Below are positions 8,297 through 16,995 of a DNA stretch of 64,000 nt, piece by piece. The notes under the pieces were generated by a model. The model had not been told where the DNA came from. It saw only the letters and a program-made list of their open reading frames with translations, and ran no database searches. The position numbers and the translations under genes were made by a program. How positions within the stretch are numbered: the first letter of the stretch is position 1; every line of letters begins with the position of its first letter. Source of the stretch: Pseudomonadota bacterium. Lineage in GTDB: Bacteria > Pseudomonadota > Alphaproteobacteria > Acetobacterales > Acetobacteraceae. Where the stretch lies: NCBI GenBank assembly GCA_021805565.1, contig JAJZFA010000005.1, forward strand, positions 25,240 through 89,239, read 5' to 3'.

Positions 8297-9651
8297 TTCG
8301 ATAACTCCAGCGCGGTTATCCGGGCACGAACGGCGCCTTCGCGCGCCATATCGGCACATAGACCGGTATAGGCAACAGGGTCCAGCAGGGCGCGAATGCG
8401 ATCCGGCGTCATGTGCGCGGTGACGCGCGGGTCGGCGGCCAGCAAATCCCCGAACGATTGGCCCCGCACGAAAGCGTCCTGCGCCGCGTCATACACCGCG
8501 TCATGCGCATGCTGGCGGCCGATCGCCGACCCGAGGCCGAGCATGACCGCTTCCGCCATGATGAGGCCGCCGCCAAGGTCTAGATTGGTCCGCATCCGAA
8601 CCGGATCGAGACGCAGGCCGCGCATGATTTCGCCCAGGCGGCTCAACATGTCCCCAGTGGCGATGCAGGCTCGGGATTCCGCTGTATCCATCATCAGACT
8701 TGTAGTGCGGTCCGCCTCATGTTCGGTGGTCATGGCTTCCAGGGCGAGCGGCACCTGCGAGCGGATTTCGGCGGCGGCGGCGATCGTGTCCTGGCAGAGT
8801 TTCGGATTTCGTTTCTGCGGCATGGTGGAACTGCCGACGGTGCCGGGCGGCACGGGTTCTTCGACCTCGGCGAATTCGGTCTTCATCATCGTATAGATTT
8901 CCCGGCCGATTTTACCGCAGGTCGCGGCAAGCAGGCCCAGCAACACGACATTTTCGGCGAGATGATCGCCAATGGCTCGGGATGGAACAGTCATGGAACC
9001 AAAACCCAGAAGCCGGGCGATGCCCTGCTGCACCCGCGGGCCGTTCTGGCCGAGGGACGCATAGGTTCCGGCGGCACCGCCCAGCATGGCAACGAACAGG
9101 CGCGGCGCGGCCTGACGGAACCGGTCCGCATGGCGGATAAGCTCGTCGATCCAGGCCGCGACCTTGAAGCCGAAGGTGGCGGGAACGGCGTGCTGACCGT
9201 GGGTGCGACCGGCGATGGGCATGGTGGCGCCGCGTTCGGCGAGTGCCGCCATCGCGGACAGGATTTCGCCGATCTGACGCAGGAACACGGCATGCGCCTG
9301 ACGCAGCACCAGCAGATCGCCGGTTTGGGTAATGTTTTGCGTGGTGGCGCCCCAGTGAACCCAGCCGCCATGCGGGTCGCCGACGACGCGGCCGAGTTCC
9401 CAGACCAGCGGCACCAGGGTGTGGCCGGTGCGGGCGAAGCCTTCGTCGATGCGGGTCCGGTCCAGGTTTTCCAGCCGGGCGGCGGAGGCGATCGCTTCGG
9501 CGGCGGCGGTAGGGATAATGCCCAGCGCAGCCTGCGCCCGGGCCAGCGCCACTTCCACGTCGAGCCAGGCCTGCCAGCGGTTTTCCAGCCGGTACAACGC
9601 CCGGATGCCTGGGTCGGCCACGCGCGTGGCGGTGGGTAACGTGTCGCTCAT
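8293..9651 (-). CDS. fumarase/aspartase-superfamily lyase, PcaB/adenylosuccinate-lyase-like
   Basis: A 452-residue homotetrameric-type lyase. The superfamily signature GSSTMPQKRNP is present, as are the catalytic-His regions WVHWGATTQNI and AGRTHGQHAVPATFG. The pattern resembles 3-carboxy-cis,cis-muconate cycloisomerase (PcaB) and the broader adenylosuccinate lyase group more than fumarase or argininosuccinate lyase. In the pca pathway it would act on 3-carboxymuconate, but no other pca gene is present. Its only partner is the coupled hotdog dehydratase. The start ATG at 9651 is preceded by GAGGAAACCGCC, a good ribosome-binding site. The pair may act on a carboxylated acyl-CoA intermediate; that is inference. 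Confidence 0.85.
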   Translation of the reverse strand: MSDTLPTATRVADPGIRALYRLENRWQAWLDVEVALARAQAALGIIPTAAAEAIASAARLENLDRTRIDEGFARTGHTLVPLVWELGRVVGDPHGGWVHWGATTQNITQTGDLLVLRQAHAVFLRQIGEILSAMAALAERGATMPIAGRTHGQHAVPATFGFKVAAWIDELIRHADRFRQAAPRLFVAMLGGAAGTYASLGQNGPRVQQGIARLLGFGSMTVPSRAIGDHLAENVVLLGLLAATCGKIGREIYTMMKTEFAEVEEPVPPGTVGSSTMPQKRNPKLCQDTIAAAAEIRSQVPLALEAMTTEHEADRTTSLMMDTAESRACIATGDMLSRLGEIMRGLRLDPVRMRTNLDLGGGLIMAEAVMLGLGSAIGRQHAHDAVYDAAQDAFVRGQSFGDLLAADPRVTAHMTPDRIRALLDPVAYTGLCADMAREGAVRARITALELSK

Positions 9652-9786
9652 GGCGGTTTCCTCCGTGCGGAAGGATCGCAGCAGGGGGCGCGGGCGGCAA
9701 GGGCGAACCGCAACGATATTTCATCCGATGCACAAAAATCCCAGGTGGAAGCAACCCATCTCCGGCGTCGGCGCTTGCCCTATATT

Positions 9787-10455
9787 TCATGGCTTCGTGT
9801 TCAGCAGGGCCGAGACGCTTTCAACTCTGTCGAGCCAATCGATCGCACTGTTGCTTCTCCACCCAATCATATCCCGTAACATGAAGAATTCGGCCTGGAG
9901 ATTGCGGTTGAATATAGGTTCATGATGGGCAATGCGATTCCGCAACTTTCTGACCGTGAAAAGATTTCGGTGGGCCGCAAGCCGCGCGGCCGGTATCGGG
10001 ACGGCAGGGCCGATACAGGGAAACACAGACGAAAGATGAGGAATCCACAGACCGCCATCCTGACCAGAGGTGAATATCTGCTGCCAAAAAGCGAATTTAA
10101 GCTCCGCGATTACCTTTCCGGCTGTCTTTTGTACCTTGGCCAGATTGATTAGATCGATCCGGGGATTGTACTGGAATGGGCTTTTAGGGATCGGCAGGCT
10201 CTGAACGAACCCCTTCGACCAAGGCCAATTTTCACCGTGTACTCGTTCGAGAGCCTCAGCTACGCCATTCCGTATCGCGATTTCGCACATTTGCAGCGGA
10301 ACAAAAAAGGCAGCCGATATCTGAAAATTCCATTGATATAAAGCAAGGGCGTTCGCCCTATCGTTAGAGGCAACCTTCAAATAGGTGGCAAAGCGCGGCG
10401 CCGATATGACGTCCGGCAGAGTCTGTAGCTCCGCTTCGGAGAAGCTGGCGGGCAC
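9787..10455 (-). CDS. Abi-like HEPN-domain protein
   Basis: A 222-residue protein resembling the Abi-like (abortive infection) family. The C-terminal third holds RNRIAHHEP (about residues 172-180), which fits the R-x4-H catalytic motif of HEPN ribonucleases (Arg172, His177). Upstream blocks such as SAPRFATYLKVA and YQWNFQISAAFFVPLQMCEIAIRNGV are also family-like. Proteins of this type are thought to cleave RNA and halt growth on phage infection or other stress. It has no antitoxin partner in view. The start is GTG at 10455. Base composition is visibly more AT-rich than the flanking genes. It lies between the lpxA terminator and the PcaB-like lyase, where lpxI/lpxB often follow lpxA in relatives. 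Confidence 0.78.
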   Translation of the reverse strand: MPASFSEAELQTLPDVISAPRFATYLKVASNDRANALALYQWNFQISAAFFVPLQMCEIAIRNGVAEALERVHGENWPWSKGFVQSLPIPKSPFQYNPRIDLINLAKVQKTAGKVIAELKFAFWQQIFTSGQDGGLWIPHLSSVFPCIGPAVPIPAARLAAHRNLFTVRKLRNRIAHHEPIFNRNLQAEFFMLRDMIGWRSNSAIDWLDRVESVSALLNTKP

Positions 10456-10573
10456 GTTCCAATCGAATACCCTACTTGATTCCTAAGCCGGACAGCACTA
10501 TCTAATCTCTCACAGAAGGCCCTGAGACATGCGGGCGAAAGCCCTCCCTCATCGCCGCTAGATATTGCGGAAA

Positions 10574-10605
10574 AACGCCTGCCAGCAATGGCAGGCGTTC
10601 TTTTT
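10574..10605. terminator. bidirectional intrinsic terminator with GCAA tetraloop
   Basis: An 11-bp perfect stem, AACGCCTGCCA (10574-10584) with TGGCAGGCGTT (10589-10599), is closed by GCAA, a GNRA tetraloop. On the plus strand it is followed by C and five Ts. On the minus strand the stem also runs into a T-tract (AAAAA at 10571-10575 on the plus strand). It is well placed to end the long minus-strand rpsB-to-lpxA cluster. Confidence 0.85.
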
Positions 10606-10711
10606 AGCTGCGGGAACGTGTTGCGGCATCATCGCCCTCATCCGCCACGAATTAGACCGTGGCCTGGTCGCAATAGTGGAAACTACGCCATCGCCATGCA
10701 GCCGAAGGTCG

Positions 10712-11536
10712 TTATTCCGCCCGGATCATCCCGCGATGGCTCGGAGCGTCGATAAACGCCAGCACTTCGGCGACCAGGGGATCGCTACCGAATTTTTCGC
10801 GCGTGGCTTCCAGCCGCTGGGCGAACACGCCTTCCTTGCTGTACAGCGTCTTGAACGCAATATGCAGACGATGAATCGCCGCCTTGTCGAAACCCCGGCG
10901 CCGCAGGCCGATAATATTTAAGGCCGCCAGACGAGCCCGATTGCCGATAACACTGCCGAACGGGATCACGTCGGCTTCCACCCCGGAAACCCCGCCGACC
11001 ATCGCGGCCCGGCCGATGCGGACGAACTGATGAATCGCCGCCGCGCCGCCGATCACGGCATGGTCGCCGATGGTCACATGCCCCCCCATCACCGCATTGT
11101 TCGCGACGACCACGTGATCGCCTAGTTGGCAATCGTGCGCGACATGAACCACCGCCATCAGCATACAATCCGAACCGACGCGGGTGACGCCAAGCCCGGT
11201 CGCGGTGCCGCGATGGATGGAGCAATGTTCGCGCACCAGCGTCCGAGCGCCGATCTCGCACCGGGTTGGCTCATCGCGGTATTTCAGGTCTTGCGGCGCG
11301 AGGCCCACGGTGGAGAACGGGAACAGTTGAGCGCACTCCCCAATGCGGGTGTGGCCTTCGACAACGACGTGCGACATCAGCTTCGCACCGGCTTCGATGA
11401 CGACATCCGGGCCTACCGAACAGAACGGACCGATCTCCACACCCGGCCCAAGTTCGGCGCCATGCGCCACGATCGCGGACGGATGGATGCTGGTGCGGCC
11501 GTTCGCGGCCAGTCTGATATTCGTCATAGAATCCAT
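10712..11536 (-). CDS. lpxA: UDP-N-acetylglucosamine O-acyltransferase
   Basis: First enzyme of lipid A synthesis; transfers a 3-hydroxyacyl chain from ACP to UDP-GlcNAc in the cytoplasm. The 274-residue protein shows the left-handed beta-helix hexapeptide repeats (IHPSAIVAHGAELGPGVEIG and onward), the catalytic His in MAVVHVAHDCQLGDH, and the C-terminal helical domain (GLRRRGFDKAAIHRLHIAFK). Start at ATG 11536 (MDSMTN); ATG 11527 is also possible. It is the last gene of the minus-strand envelope cluster. A 158-bp gap separates it from fabZ, longer than the other junctions in the lipid A part. lpxI and lpxB do not follow. Confidence 0.95.
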   Translation of the reverse strand: MDSMTNIRLAANGRTSIHPSAIVAHGAELGPGVEIGPFCSVGPDVVIEAGAKLMSHVVVEGHTRIGECAQLFPFSTVGLAPQDLKYRDEPTRCEIGARTLVREHCSIHRGTATGLGVTRVGSDCMLMAVVHVAHDCQLGDHVVVANNAVMGGHVTIGDHAVIGGAAAIHQFVRIGRAAMVGGVSGVEADVIPFGSVIGNRARLAALNIIGLRRRGFDKAAIHRLHIAFKTLYSKEGVFAQRLEATREKFGSDPLVAEVLAFIDAPSHRGMIRAE

Positions 11537-11694
11537 GGTTCACTATCCCTGGCAGCAAGATCGTTCACGATCGCGGCCAAATTATGGGCGCGAACACAAA
11601 CGGCCAACACAATCATTGTTGCCCGATGTTTCCCAACCAGCGCTGTAACGCTCTGTTCCGGCTGATTTTTTGGCCGCGATCGCGGTTAGCCGGT

Positions 11695-12189
11695 TCAGGC
11701 GGGCAACGCGCGATCCCGGATCATGGCGGAATAGGTCGCCTCGGCGACCGCGACGCCATCGACGCGGGCCACGGCGTGGAACCGCCAAACATTGCCGCGG
11801 TTGCGTTGCTTGACGATATGAATGCGCAACTGGTCGCCGGGCACGACCGGGCGACGGAACTTGGCGCCCTCGATCGACATGAAATACACCAGTTTGCCGG
11901 CGGCATCCGGCCCCAGGGTCTCCACCACCAGAACGGCGGCGGTTTGCGCCATGCTTTCGACGATCAGCACGCCCGGCATGACCGGATGGTTGGGAAAGTG
12001 CCCAATGAAAAAGTTTTCATTGACCGAAACGTTCTTGATGCCGACCGCCGAGGTATCGAGCACGAGATCGACCACCCGGTCCAGCATCAGAAACGGGTAG
12101 CGATGCGGGATATCGTGCATGATGCGGTTGATGTCGATCAGTTCGATGGTCTTGCCCACCGTGGGCGCCGGGGTTACGGCCTTATCCAT
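11695..12189 (-). CDS. fabZ: 3-hydroxyacyl-ACP dehydratase FabZ
   Basis: Dehydrates 3-hydroxyacyl-ACP in fatty acid elongation and shares its substrate pool with LpxA and LpxD. This hotdog protein of 164 residues shows the catalytic block GHFPNHPVMPGVLIVESMAQ with His64 and Glu78, and IPHRYPFLMLDRV near the N-terminus. I chose the ATG at 12189 (MDKAVTP). A TTG at 12198 would overlap the lpxD stop and add three residues. The neighbours lpxD (5 bp upstream) and lpxA are the standard partners. Confidence 0.95.
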   Translation of the reverse strand: MDKAVTPAPTVGKTIELIDINRIMHDIPHRYPFLMLDRVVDLVLDTSAVGIKNVSVNENFFIGHFPNHPVMPGVLIVESMAQTAAVLVVETLGPDAAGKLVYFMSIEGAKFRRPVVPGDQLRIHIVKQRNRGNVWRFHAVARVDGVAVAEATYSAMIRDRALPA

Positions 12190-12194
12190 GATCT

Positions 12195-13325
12195 TCAATC
12201 CGGGTCCGGGTTTGAGTTCGTTTTCGGTTCGCCATGCGACGCGGGCCTTACGCCGGCCTTGACCCAGCGTCTGATCGTTGCGACTTCCCTGAAGAAAGCC
12301 TTAACGGGCTGGGCGGGCGAACCCAGCAATTCCGACCGAGCCGGTACGTCGGCGATCACGCCGGCCTGGGCGCCAATGCGCGCCCCGGTGCCGATCCGCA
12401 AATGCCCCGCTACGGCGGACTGGCCGGCGAAAACAACGTGGTCCTCCAGGATTGTAGAACCCGATATCCCCACCTGTGCCACAATCACACAGGATCGACC
12501 AACTTGCACATTATGGGCGATTTGCACCAGATTGTCGATGCGGGTGCCGGCACCGATGACGGTGTCGTGCAGGGTGCCGCGATCGACCGTGGTATTGGCC
12601 CCAACCTCCACATCGTCGCCGATCACCACGCGGCCGAGTTGCGGCACGGTATGAAAGCCTTGCGCGGTGACCGCGAACCCGAAGCCTTCCTGGCCAATCC
12701 GGGCGCCGGGATAGATATAGACCCGATCCCCGATCAGCGCATGCGACACGCTGGCCTGCGCACCGATGCGCACATCGCGACCGATCCGCACGCCGTCGCC
12801 GATCGCGGCCAGTGCGCCGATTCGGGACCGGGGCCCGATCGTCACGTTTTCCCCGATGACCGCAAGCGGTCCGACTTCGGCAGCGGGGTCAATCGTGGCA
12901 GAGGCCGCGACGACCGCCGACGGGTGAATGCCCGGTTTGGCCGGTGGCTGTGGATGAAACAGCGCCGCGACCTTAGAGAACGCGACCAGCGGATCCGCCG
13001 CGACGATCGCGACGGCGGTTGCGGGGACCAGGTCTTTCATGTCCGCATGCACGATCACCGCGGCGGCGGCGGTTTCCGCCAGTGCCGGACGATGTTTGCG
13101 GCCGTTCAGGCAGAAGGTGACATCGTGTTCGGCCGCCGCCGCCAGCGGAGCGATACCGTGAAGCATCAGCCGGCGCGGCGGGGCCTCGGCCCAGTCCGCA
13201 TCCATCCCGGCCGACGCCGCATCGACGACCGTGGCCAGGGAATGCGGGCCGGTACGCTGGAAGAAGCGGGGATCGCCCGCCAATGGGGAACAATCCCCGG
13301 CCGGCGACGCTGGCGGCGACGCCAC
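12195..13325 (-). CDS. lpxD: UDP-3-O-(3-hydroxyacyl)glucosamine N-acyltransferase
   Basis: Third enzyme of lipid A synthesis; N-acylates UDP-3-O-acylglucosamine. 376 residues, with an N-terminal uridine-binding domain (to about residue 125) and then a long hexapeptide beta-helix (IHPSAVVAASATIDPAAEVG, IGPRSRIGALAAIGDGVRIG, and others). It contains YPGARIGQEGFGF and the catalytic His in NLVQIAHNVQVG, and ends in a helical tail (FFREVATIRRW). The start is GTG at 13325, four bases after the skp stop. Length is slightly longer than the enterobacterial enzyme because of extra residues at both ends. Confidence 0.95.
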   Translation of the reverse strand: MASPPASPAGDCSPLAGDPRFFQRTGPHSLATVVDAASAGMDADWAEAPPRRLMLHGIAPLAAAAEHDVTFCLNGRKHRPALAETAAAAVIVHADMKDLVPATAVAIVAADPLVAFSKVAALFHPQPPAKPGIHPSAVVAASATIDPAAEVGPLAVIGENVTIGPRSRIGALAAIGDGVRIGRDVRIGAQASVSHALIGDRVYIYPGARIGQEGFGFAVTAQGFHTVPQLGRVVIGDDVEVGANTTVDRGTLHDTVIGAGTRIDNLVQIAHNVQVGRSCVIVAQVGISGSTILEDHVVFAGQSAVAGHLRIGTGARIGAQAGVIADVPARSELLGSPAQPVKAFFREVATIRRWVKAGVRPASHGEPKTNSNPDPD

Positions 13326-13329
13326 TGGA

Positions 13330-14178
13330 TCAGTGCTTCTGCGGCGGCTTGGCGGCCGGTGCGGCGGCAGCCGGCGCAGCGCCTTCGGCGGCCGGCTTGA
13401 CCGGGGTCATCGCCAACGCCGAAACGCCGTCCGGGGGCACCACGACGCTGGGCAGCGCCTTGTTCAACACCTCTGCCACCGCCGGTGTCAGATCGAAATC
13501 CGCCGTGGTGCCAAGGATTTGCGCTCGGTTGAGCACAAGATTCACGCCGCGCGACAAGGCGACCTGCTGGGCGACCTTTTCCATGGTTCGGTTGATCTGC
13601 ATCATGACGTACTGGCCGGCTTCCTGGACGATGCGGTTACGCTCGCCGAATTTGCGCTGGGCCTCGGTCGCGCGATCCTGGATTTCTTTTTCCTTGGTGC
13701 GGATCTGTTCGGGCGACAGCTTCGCCCGTTCGGCGGCAAAAGTTTGGCCCAGATCGCGCAAGGCGTTCTGTTCCTTTTGCGCGTCTTCGTTCAGCTTCTG
13801 GCCGCGCGCATTGAGTTCCTTGTACGCCGTCTGATAAGCGGTCGAGATTTTCAGCACGTCGGGGACCGACAGGATGCCAACGATGGCGGCGGGCGTGGCT
13901 TGGCCCTTCGGAACCGGCGGAATTTCTGGCTCCGGCGGCAGTTGAAACTGCGGTGGCGCGACATTGGCCGCCTGCTCGTTGCCGCCGGGCATTGGCATCA
14001 ATCCCGTTGCCGGTGCCCGCTGGGGCGGGCGGGCGGGTTGCGGCCCAGGCGCCGGATGGGCCTGGCCTGGCACAAACCAGTCGCCCGTCTGCGCCGGCTG
14101 CGCGAAGCCTGCAACGGGATTGACAATCAACGCCAGAGCGATCGCCGCGCCGGCATGTCCGATATTGGTTTTAATCAC
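13330..14178 (-). CDS. skp: OmpH/Skp-family periplasmic chaperone
   Basis: Periplasmic holdase that carries unfolded outer-membrane proteins to BamA. A signal peptide is present (AAIALALIVNPVAGFA). It is followed by a proline-rich linker unusual in length for the family (about residues 30-100) and then the Skp core: ILSVPDVLKISTAYQTAYKE, a long charged coiled coil (KLSPEQIRTKEKEIQDRATE), and a C-terminal Pro/Ala-rich tail. At 282 residues it is much longer than E. coli Skp. The start is GTG at 14178, one base inside the bamA stop (TAGTG), which fixes it. An extension upstream in the same frame would run into bamA coding sequence and is rejected. Confidence 0.88.
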   Translation of the reverse strand: MIKTNIGHAGAAIALALIVNPVAGFAQPAQTGDWFVPGQAHPAPGPQPARPPQRAPATGLMPMPGGNEQAANVAPPQFQLPPEPEIPPVPKGQATPAAIVGILSVPDVLKISTAYQTAYKELNARGQKLNEDAQKEQNALRDLGQTFAAERAKLSPEQIRTKEKEIQDRATEAQRKFGERNRIVQEAGQYVMMQINRTMEKVAQQVALSRGVNLVLNRAQILGTTADFDLTPAVAEVLNKALPSVVVPPDGVSALAMTPVKPAAEGAAPAAAAPAAKPPQKH

Positions 14179-16565
14179 TAGAACCTCGTTCCGAAGCCAA
14201 ATCTGAAGATTTCCGTCTGATCGCCGGGTTGTTTGTAAACGAACGGTGTCAGGTCGATGTTGATCAGGCCGAACGCAGTGCGCCAAGAAATACCGACGCC
14301 GGCACCGGCCCGCGGCAAGGGCGACGACTGGATCGCACAGTTCGCGAAGAAGGTCGGGACACAGGCGCCCGGCCGGAAAGACGAATCCAGCAACCCGCCG
14401 ATATCGAGGAAGGTCCGGCCGTTCACGCCAAGGTCTGGGGAGACCGGCAGCGGAAACGCCATTTCCGTCGATTGGGTATAGATGAAGCGGCCACCGAGGG
14501 GATTATCGGTGGACAGATCGTGCGGACCGGCGCCGCCAGTGAAAAAGCCACGCAGATTGTCGCCACCCAGGTAGAACCGATCGATGATTTGTTCCTTGCC
14601 GCCGGGCAACAAGACCATGTCGCCAACGTATCCCGAGAATTTGAGCACCCAGGTCGGGTCGCCGAACACCTTCACCAACGGAATGTAATACGCCGCATTC
14701 AAACTGCCCCGGATAAAACGCGACGTGCCGCCAATCCCGGCATAATCGGCGCCCAACGCGAAGATGGACCCGCTGCTGGGCTGGATTTTGCTGTCGCGGA
14801 AGTCAAAGGTGGTCACGTTGCTGATTTCGGACATAACCGAACTGCCGGCCTCTTGCGCGATATAGGGGCTGGCATAGTACTGGACGGCATAAACCTGCCG
14901 ATCGACCGCCGTATAACTCCAGTTTTGCGAAAGATAATCGTTGAACGCATAGCCCTGGCTCAGGGTGAAGCCCAGCCGGTTTTCGTTGTAAGGTTCGACA
15001 CCGAAGTAATTCGATTGCGTAAAGAAAATATTGGCGGTCGCGACCAGATTACGGTCCAGAAAATATGGATCGGTCAGCGATGTGTTCAGCGAACTCATAT
15101 ACTGAGCCAACGTGCCGTTGATCGCAGCGTCCATGCCGCTGCCGACCAGGTTTTTCTCGGTCAGTCCGACGTTGAGCAATGCGCCGGCATCGGTGGAATA
15201 ACCGCCGCCGAAGGATAATTCGCCGGTCGCCTTTTCATTGATCGTCGTCGTCAGGATTGCCTTGTCGGGCGTCGATCCAGGGTTGGTGGTGATATCGACA
15301 CCCTGGAAATAGCCCATATCGGTCAATTTGGTTTTGGTGCGGCGCACGGCTTCCGAACTGTAGGCGTCGCCTTCGGCAAGCGAAAATTCCCGCCGGATGA
15401 CATGGTCCTGGGTGCGGGAGTTGCCGACGATATCGATCCGTTCGACATAGACCCGCAGCCCCTCGCCCACATCGAAGGTCAGGTCGATGGTGTGTTTGTC
15501 AGTATCGCGCTTGACCCTTGGCTTTACCTCCACGAAGGCGAAGCCGAGGTTATGCACCTGAATATCCATCTTATCGGCGATGCGGGTCACGGCGTCGCCA
15601 TCGTACCAGTCGCCGGCATGAAGTTCCAACGACGATTGCAGTTCGGACCCGTTCAGGTTGTGTATCTGGGAATTGATCGAGACCTTGCCGACCTTATAGC
15701 GGGCCCCTTCATTGACGGTGAAAGACAGAAAGAAGCTCTTGCGATCGGGGGCCAGTTCCGCCGCGCCGGACATAACCTGAATATCGGCATAGCCGTTCTT
15801 CAGGTAGAATCGCCGTAACAACTCCTTATCGTAGGAAAGCCGTTCGGAATCGTATTGATCCGACGACGACAAGAAGCGCCACCAGCGCGATTCGCGGCTA
15901 TTGATCACTTCCAGCAACCGCTGTTCGGGAAACGCCTTGTTCCCGTTCACGACAATTTTGCCAATCAGGGCGGCGGCCCCTTCATTGACCTGAAAGACCA
16001 CATCGACACGGTTCTGGTCGAGATGAATGACCTTCGATTCCACTTTCGCGTCGTAATAACCTTTTTTGGCATACAGGCTGAGAATTTTCTGCCGGTCCGC
16101 CTCGGCGAGTTCCGCGGTGAAGACGGATCGCGGGCGCAACTGCATTTCCGGCCGCAGCACATCGTCGCCCAGTTTGTGATTGTTTTCGAAGGCGACGCGA
16201 TTGACAAGCGGGTTTTCAATCACTTTCACAACGAGCGTATCGCCCACGCGCGTCAGTTGGACATCCTGGAACAGACCGGTGGAGTACAATGTCTTCAGGC
16301 TGCGATCGATCCGGTCGGCATCGAACGCATCGCCCTTTCTGAGCAGGATATACGACCTGATCGTCCCTTCCTCGATCCGCTGCGCGCCTTCGATCTTGAT
16401 CGACTGGATGATGCCGCCGGAAGACGTGGGTGCGGCATGCGGCGCACGCGCATGGGGCACAACGGACAAACCGGATTGAGCGGGGGCCTGGGCAGTGGCT
16501 GTCCCGGCCGCGAGCAGCGGAACCAGGCAAGCGACCAAAAACCGTACGGCACGGATCGACAACAA
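14178..16565 (-). CDS. bamA: outer membrane protein assembly factor BamA
   Basis: Central Omp85 component of the BAM complex, folding beta-barrel proteins into the outer membrane. It has a signal peptide (RAVRFLVACLVPLLAAGTATA), five POTRA domains beginning at IIQSIKIEGAQRIEEGT, and a C-terminal 16-stranded barrel. The barrel contains the conserved loop 6 region (YLGGDNLRGF) and ends in FGFGTRF with terminal Phe. The frame is open to an ATG at 16694, but the 43 extra residues would sit before the signal peptide. I prefer TTG at 16565 (795 residues), which has a GGGGGA ribosome-binding site about 8 bases upstream. Flanked by rseP and skp as usual. Confidence 0.93.
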   Translation of the reverse strand: MLSIRAVRFLVACLVPLLAAGTATAQAPAQSGLSVVPHARAPHAAPTSSGGIIQSIKIEGAQRIEEGTIRSYILLRKGDAFDADRIDRSLKTLYSTGLFQDVQLTRVGDTLVVKVIENPLVNRVAFENNHKLGDDVLRPEMQLRPRSVFTAELAEADRQKILSLYAKKGYYDAKVESKVIHLDQNRVDVVFQVNEGAAALIGKIVVNGNKAFPEQRLLEVINSRESRWWRFLSSSDQYDSERLSYDKELLRRFYLKNGYADIQVMSGAAELAPDRKSFFLSFTVNEGARYKVGKVSINSQIHNLNGSELQSSLELHAGDWYDGDAVTRIADKMDIQVHNLGFAFVEVKPRVKRDTDKHTIDLTFDVGEGLRVYVERIDIVGNSRTQDHVIRREFSLAEGDAYSSEAVRRTKTKLTDMGYFQGVDITTNPGSTPDKAILTTTINEKATGELSFGGGYSTDAGALLNVGLTEKNLVGSGMDAAINGTLAQYMSSLNTSLTDPYFLDRNLVATANIFFTQSNYFGVEPYNENRLGFTLSQGYAFNDYLSQNWSYTAVDRQVYAVQYYASPYIAQEAGSSVMSEISNVTTFDFRDSKIQPSSGSIFALGADYAGIGGTSRFIRGSLNAAYYIPLVKVFGDPTWVLKFSGYVGDMVLLPGGKEQIIDRFYLGGDNLRGFFTGGAGPHDLSTDNPLGGRFIYTQSTEMAFPLPVSPDLGVNGRTFLDIGGLLDSSFRPGACVPTFFANCAIQSSPLPRAGAGVGISWRTAFGLINIDLTPFVYKQPGDQTEIFRFGFGTRF

Positions 16566-16995
16566 AAGGCGAATTCCCCCAAATGACCCGCATTCAATGC
16601 CGGCGGCCACGGACCACGCGGCCCGGCCCGAATGCGGGGCACCATAGCGATGGGTTGACGCCGATGCTAGTGGCGGCGTCGATCGCCAGGACATCGGTCA
16701 GATATTCGGTAATATTCTGAATTTATTGATAAAAATTGAAGGCTTTCATACCGCCGGGCACCTGTCCGCCGGATTGGCGGCGCGACTCGGGCCGGCCGGC
16801 CGACGAGACCGATCGGCCAAAGTGTCGAAGCCGCCAAACGCACGTTGTCCAACGATCGCCGGAACGGTTCGGCCGGCGCCTGCCGAATTGAGAGCGCTTG
16901 CGCCAGCGTGAGTGCCGCTTACGGCGGGTCCGGACGCAAGAGTTTTCGACCAGGCCGCCTTACCGGCGTTCGCCGCGAATAGCGCTGAAGCCGCG
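16566..16995. other. 430-bp intergenic region between rseP and bamA
   Basis: I see no convincing gene. An AT-rich patch at about 16705-16745 stands out from the surrounding GC-rich DNA and is the most likely place for a separate bamA promoter, but I cannot match a clear -35/-10 pair. The break suggests bamA-skp-lpxD-fabZ-lpxA can be transcribed apart from the upstream part of the cluster. Confidence 0.4.

Noticed and set aside
5391..11685. Repeated CCGCGATCGCGG core (5391-5402 and 11674-11685) as a dispersed repeat family
   Set aside because: Only two clear copies, and GC-rich palindromes around GATC are expected often at this base composition.
12234..13400. 388-codon plus-strand open frame
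   Set aside because: Shadow of lpxD on the opposite strand, with mirror-like HRN/DRH-rich sequence and no family features.
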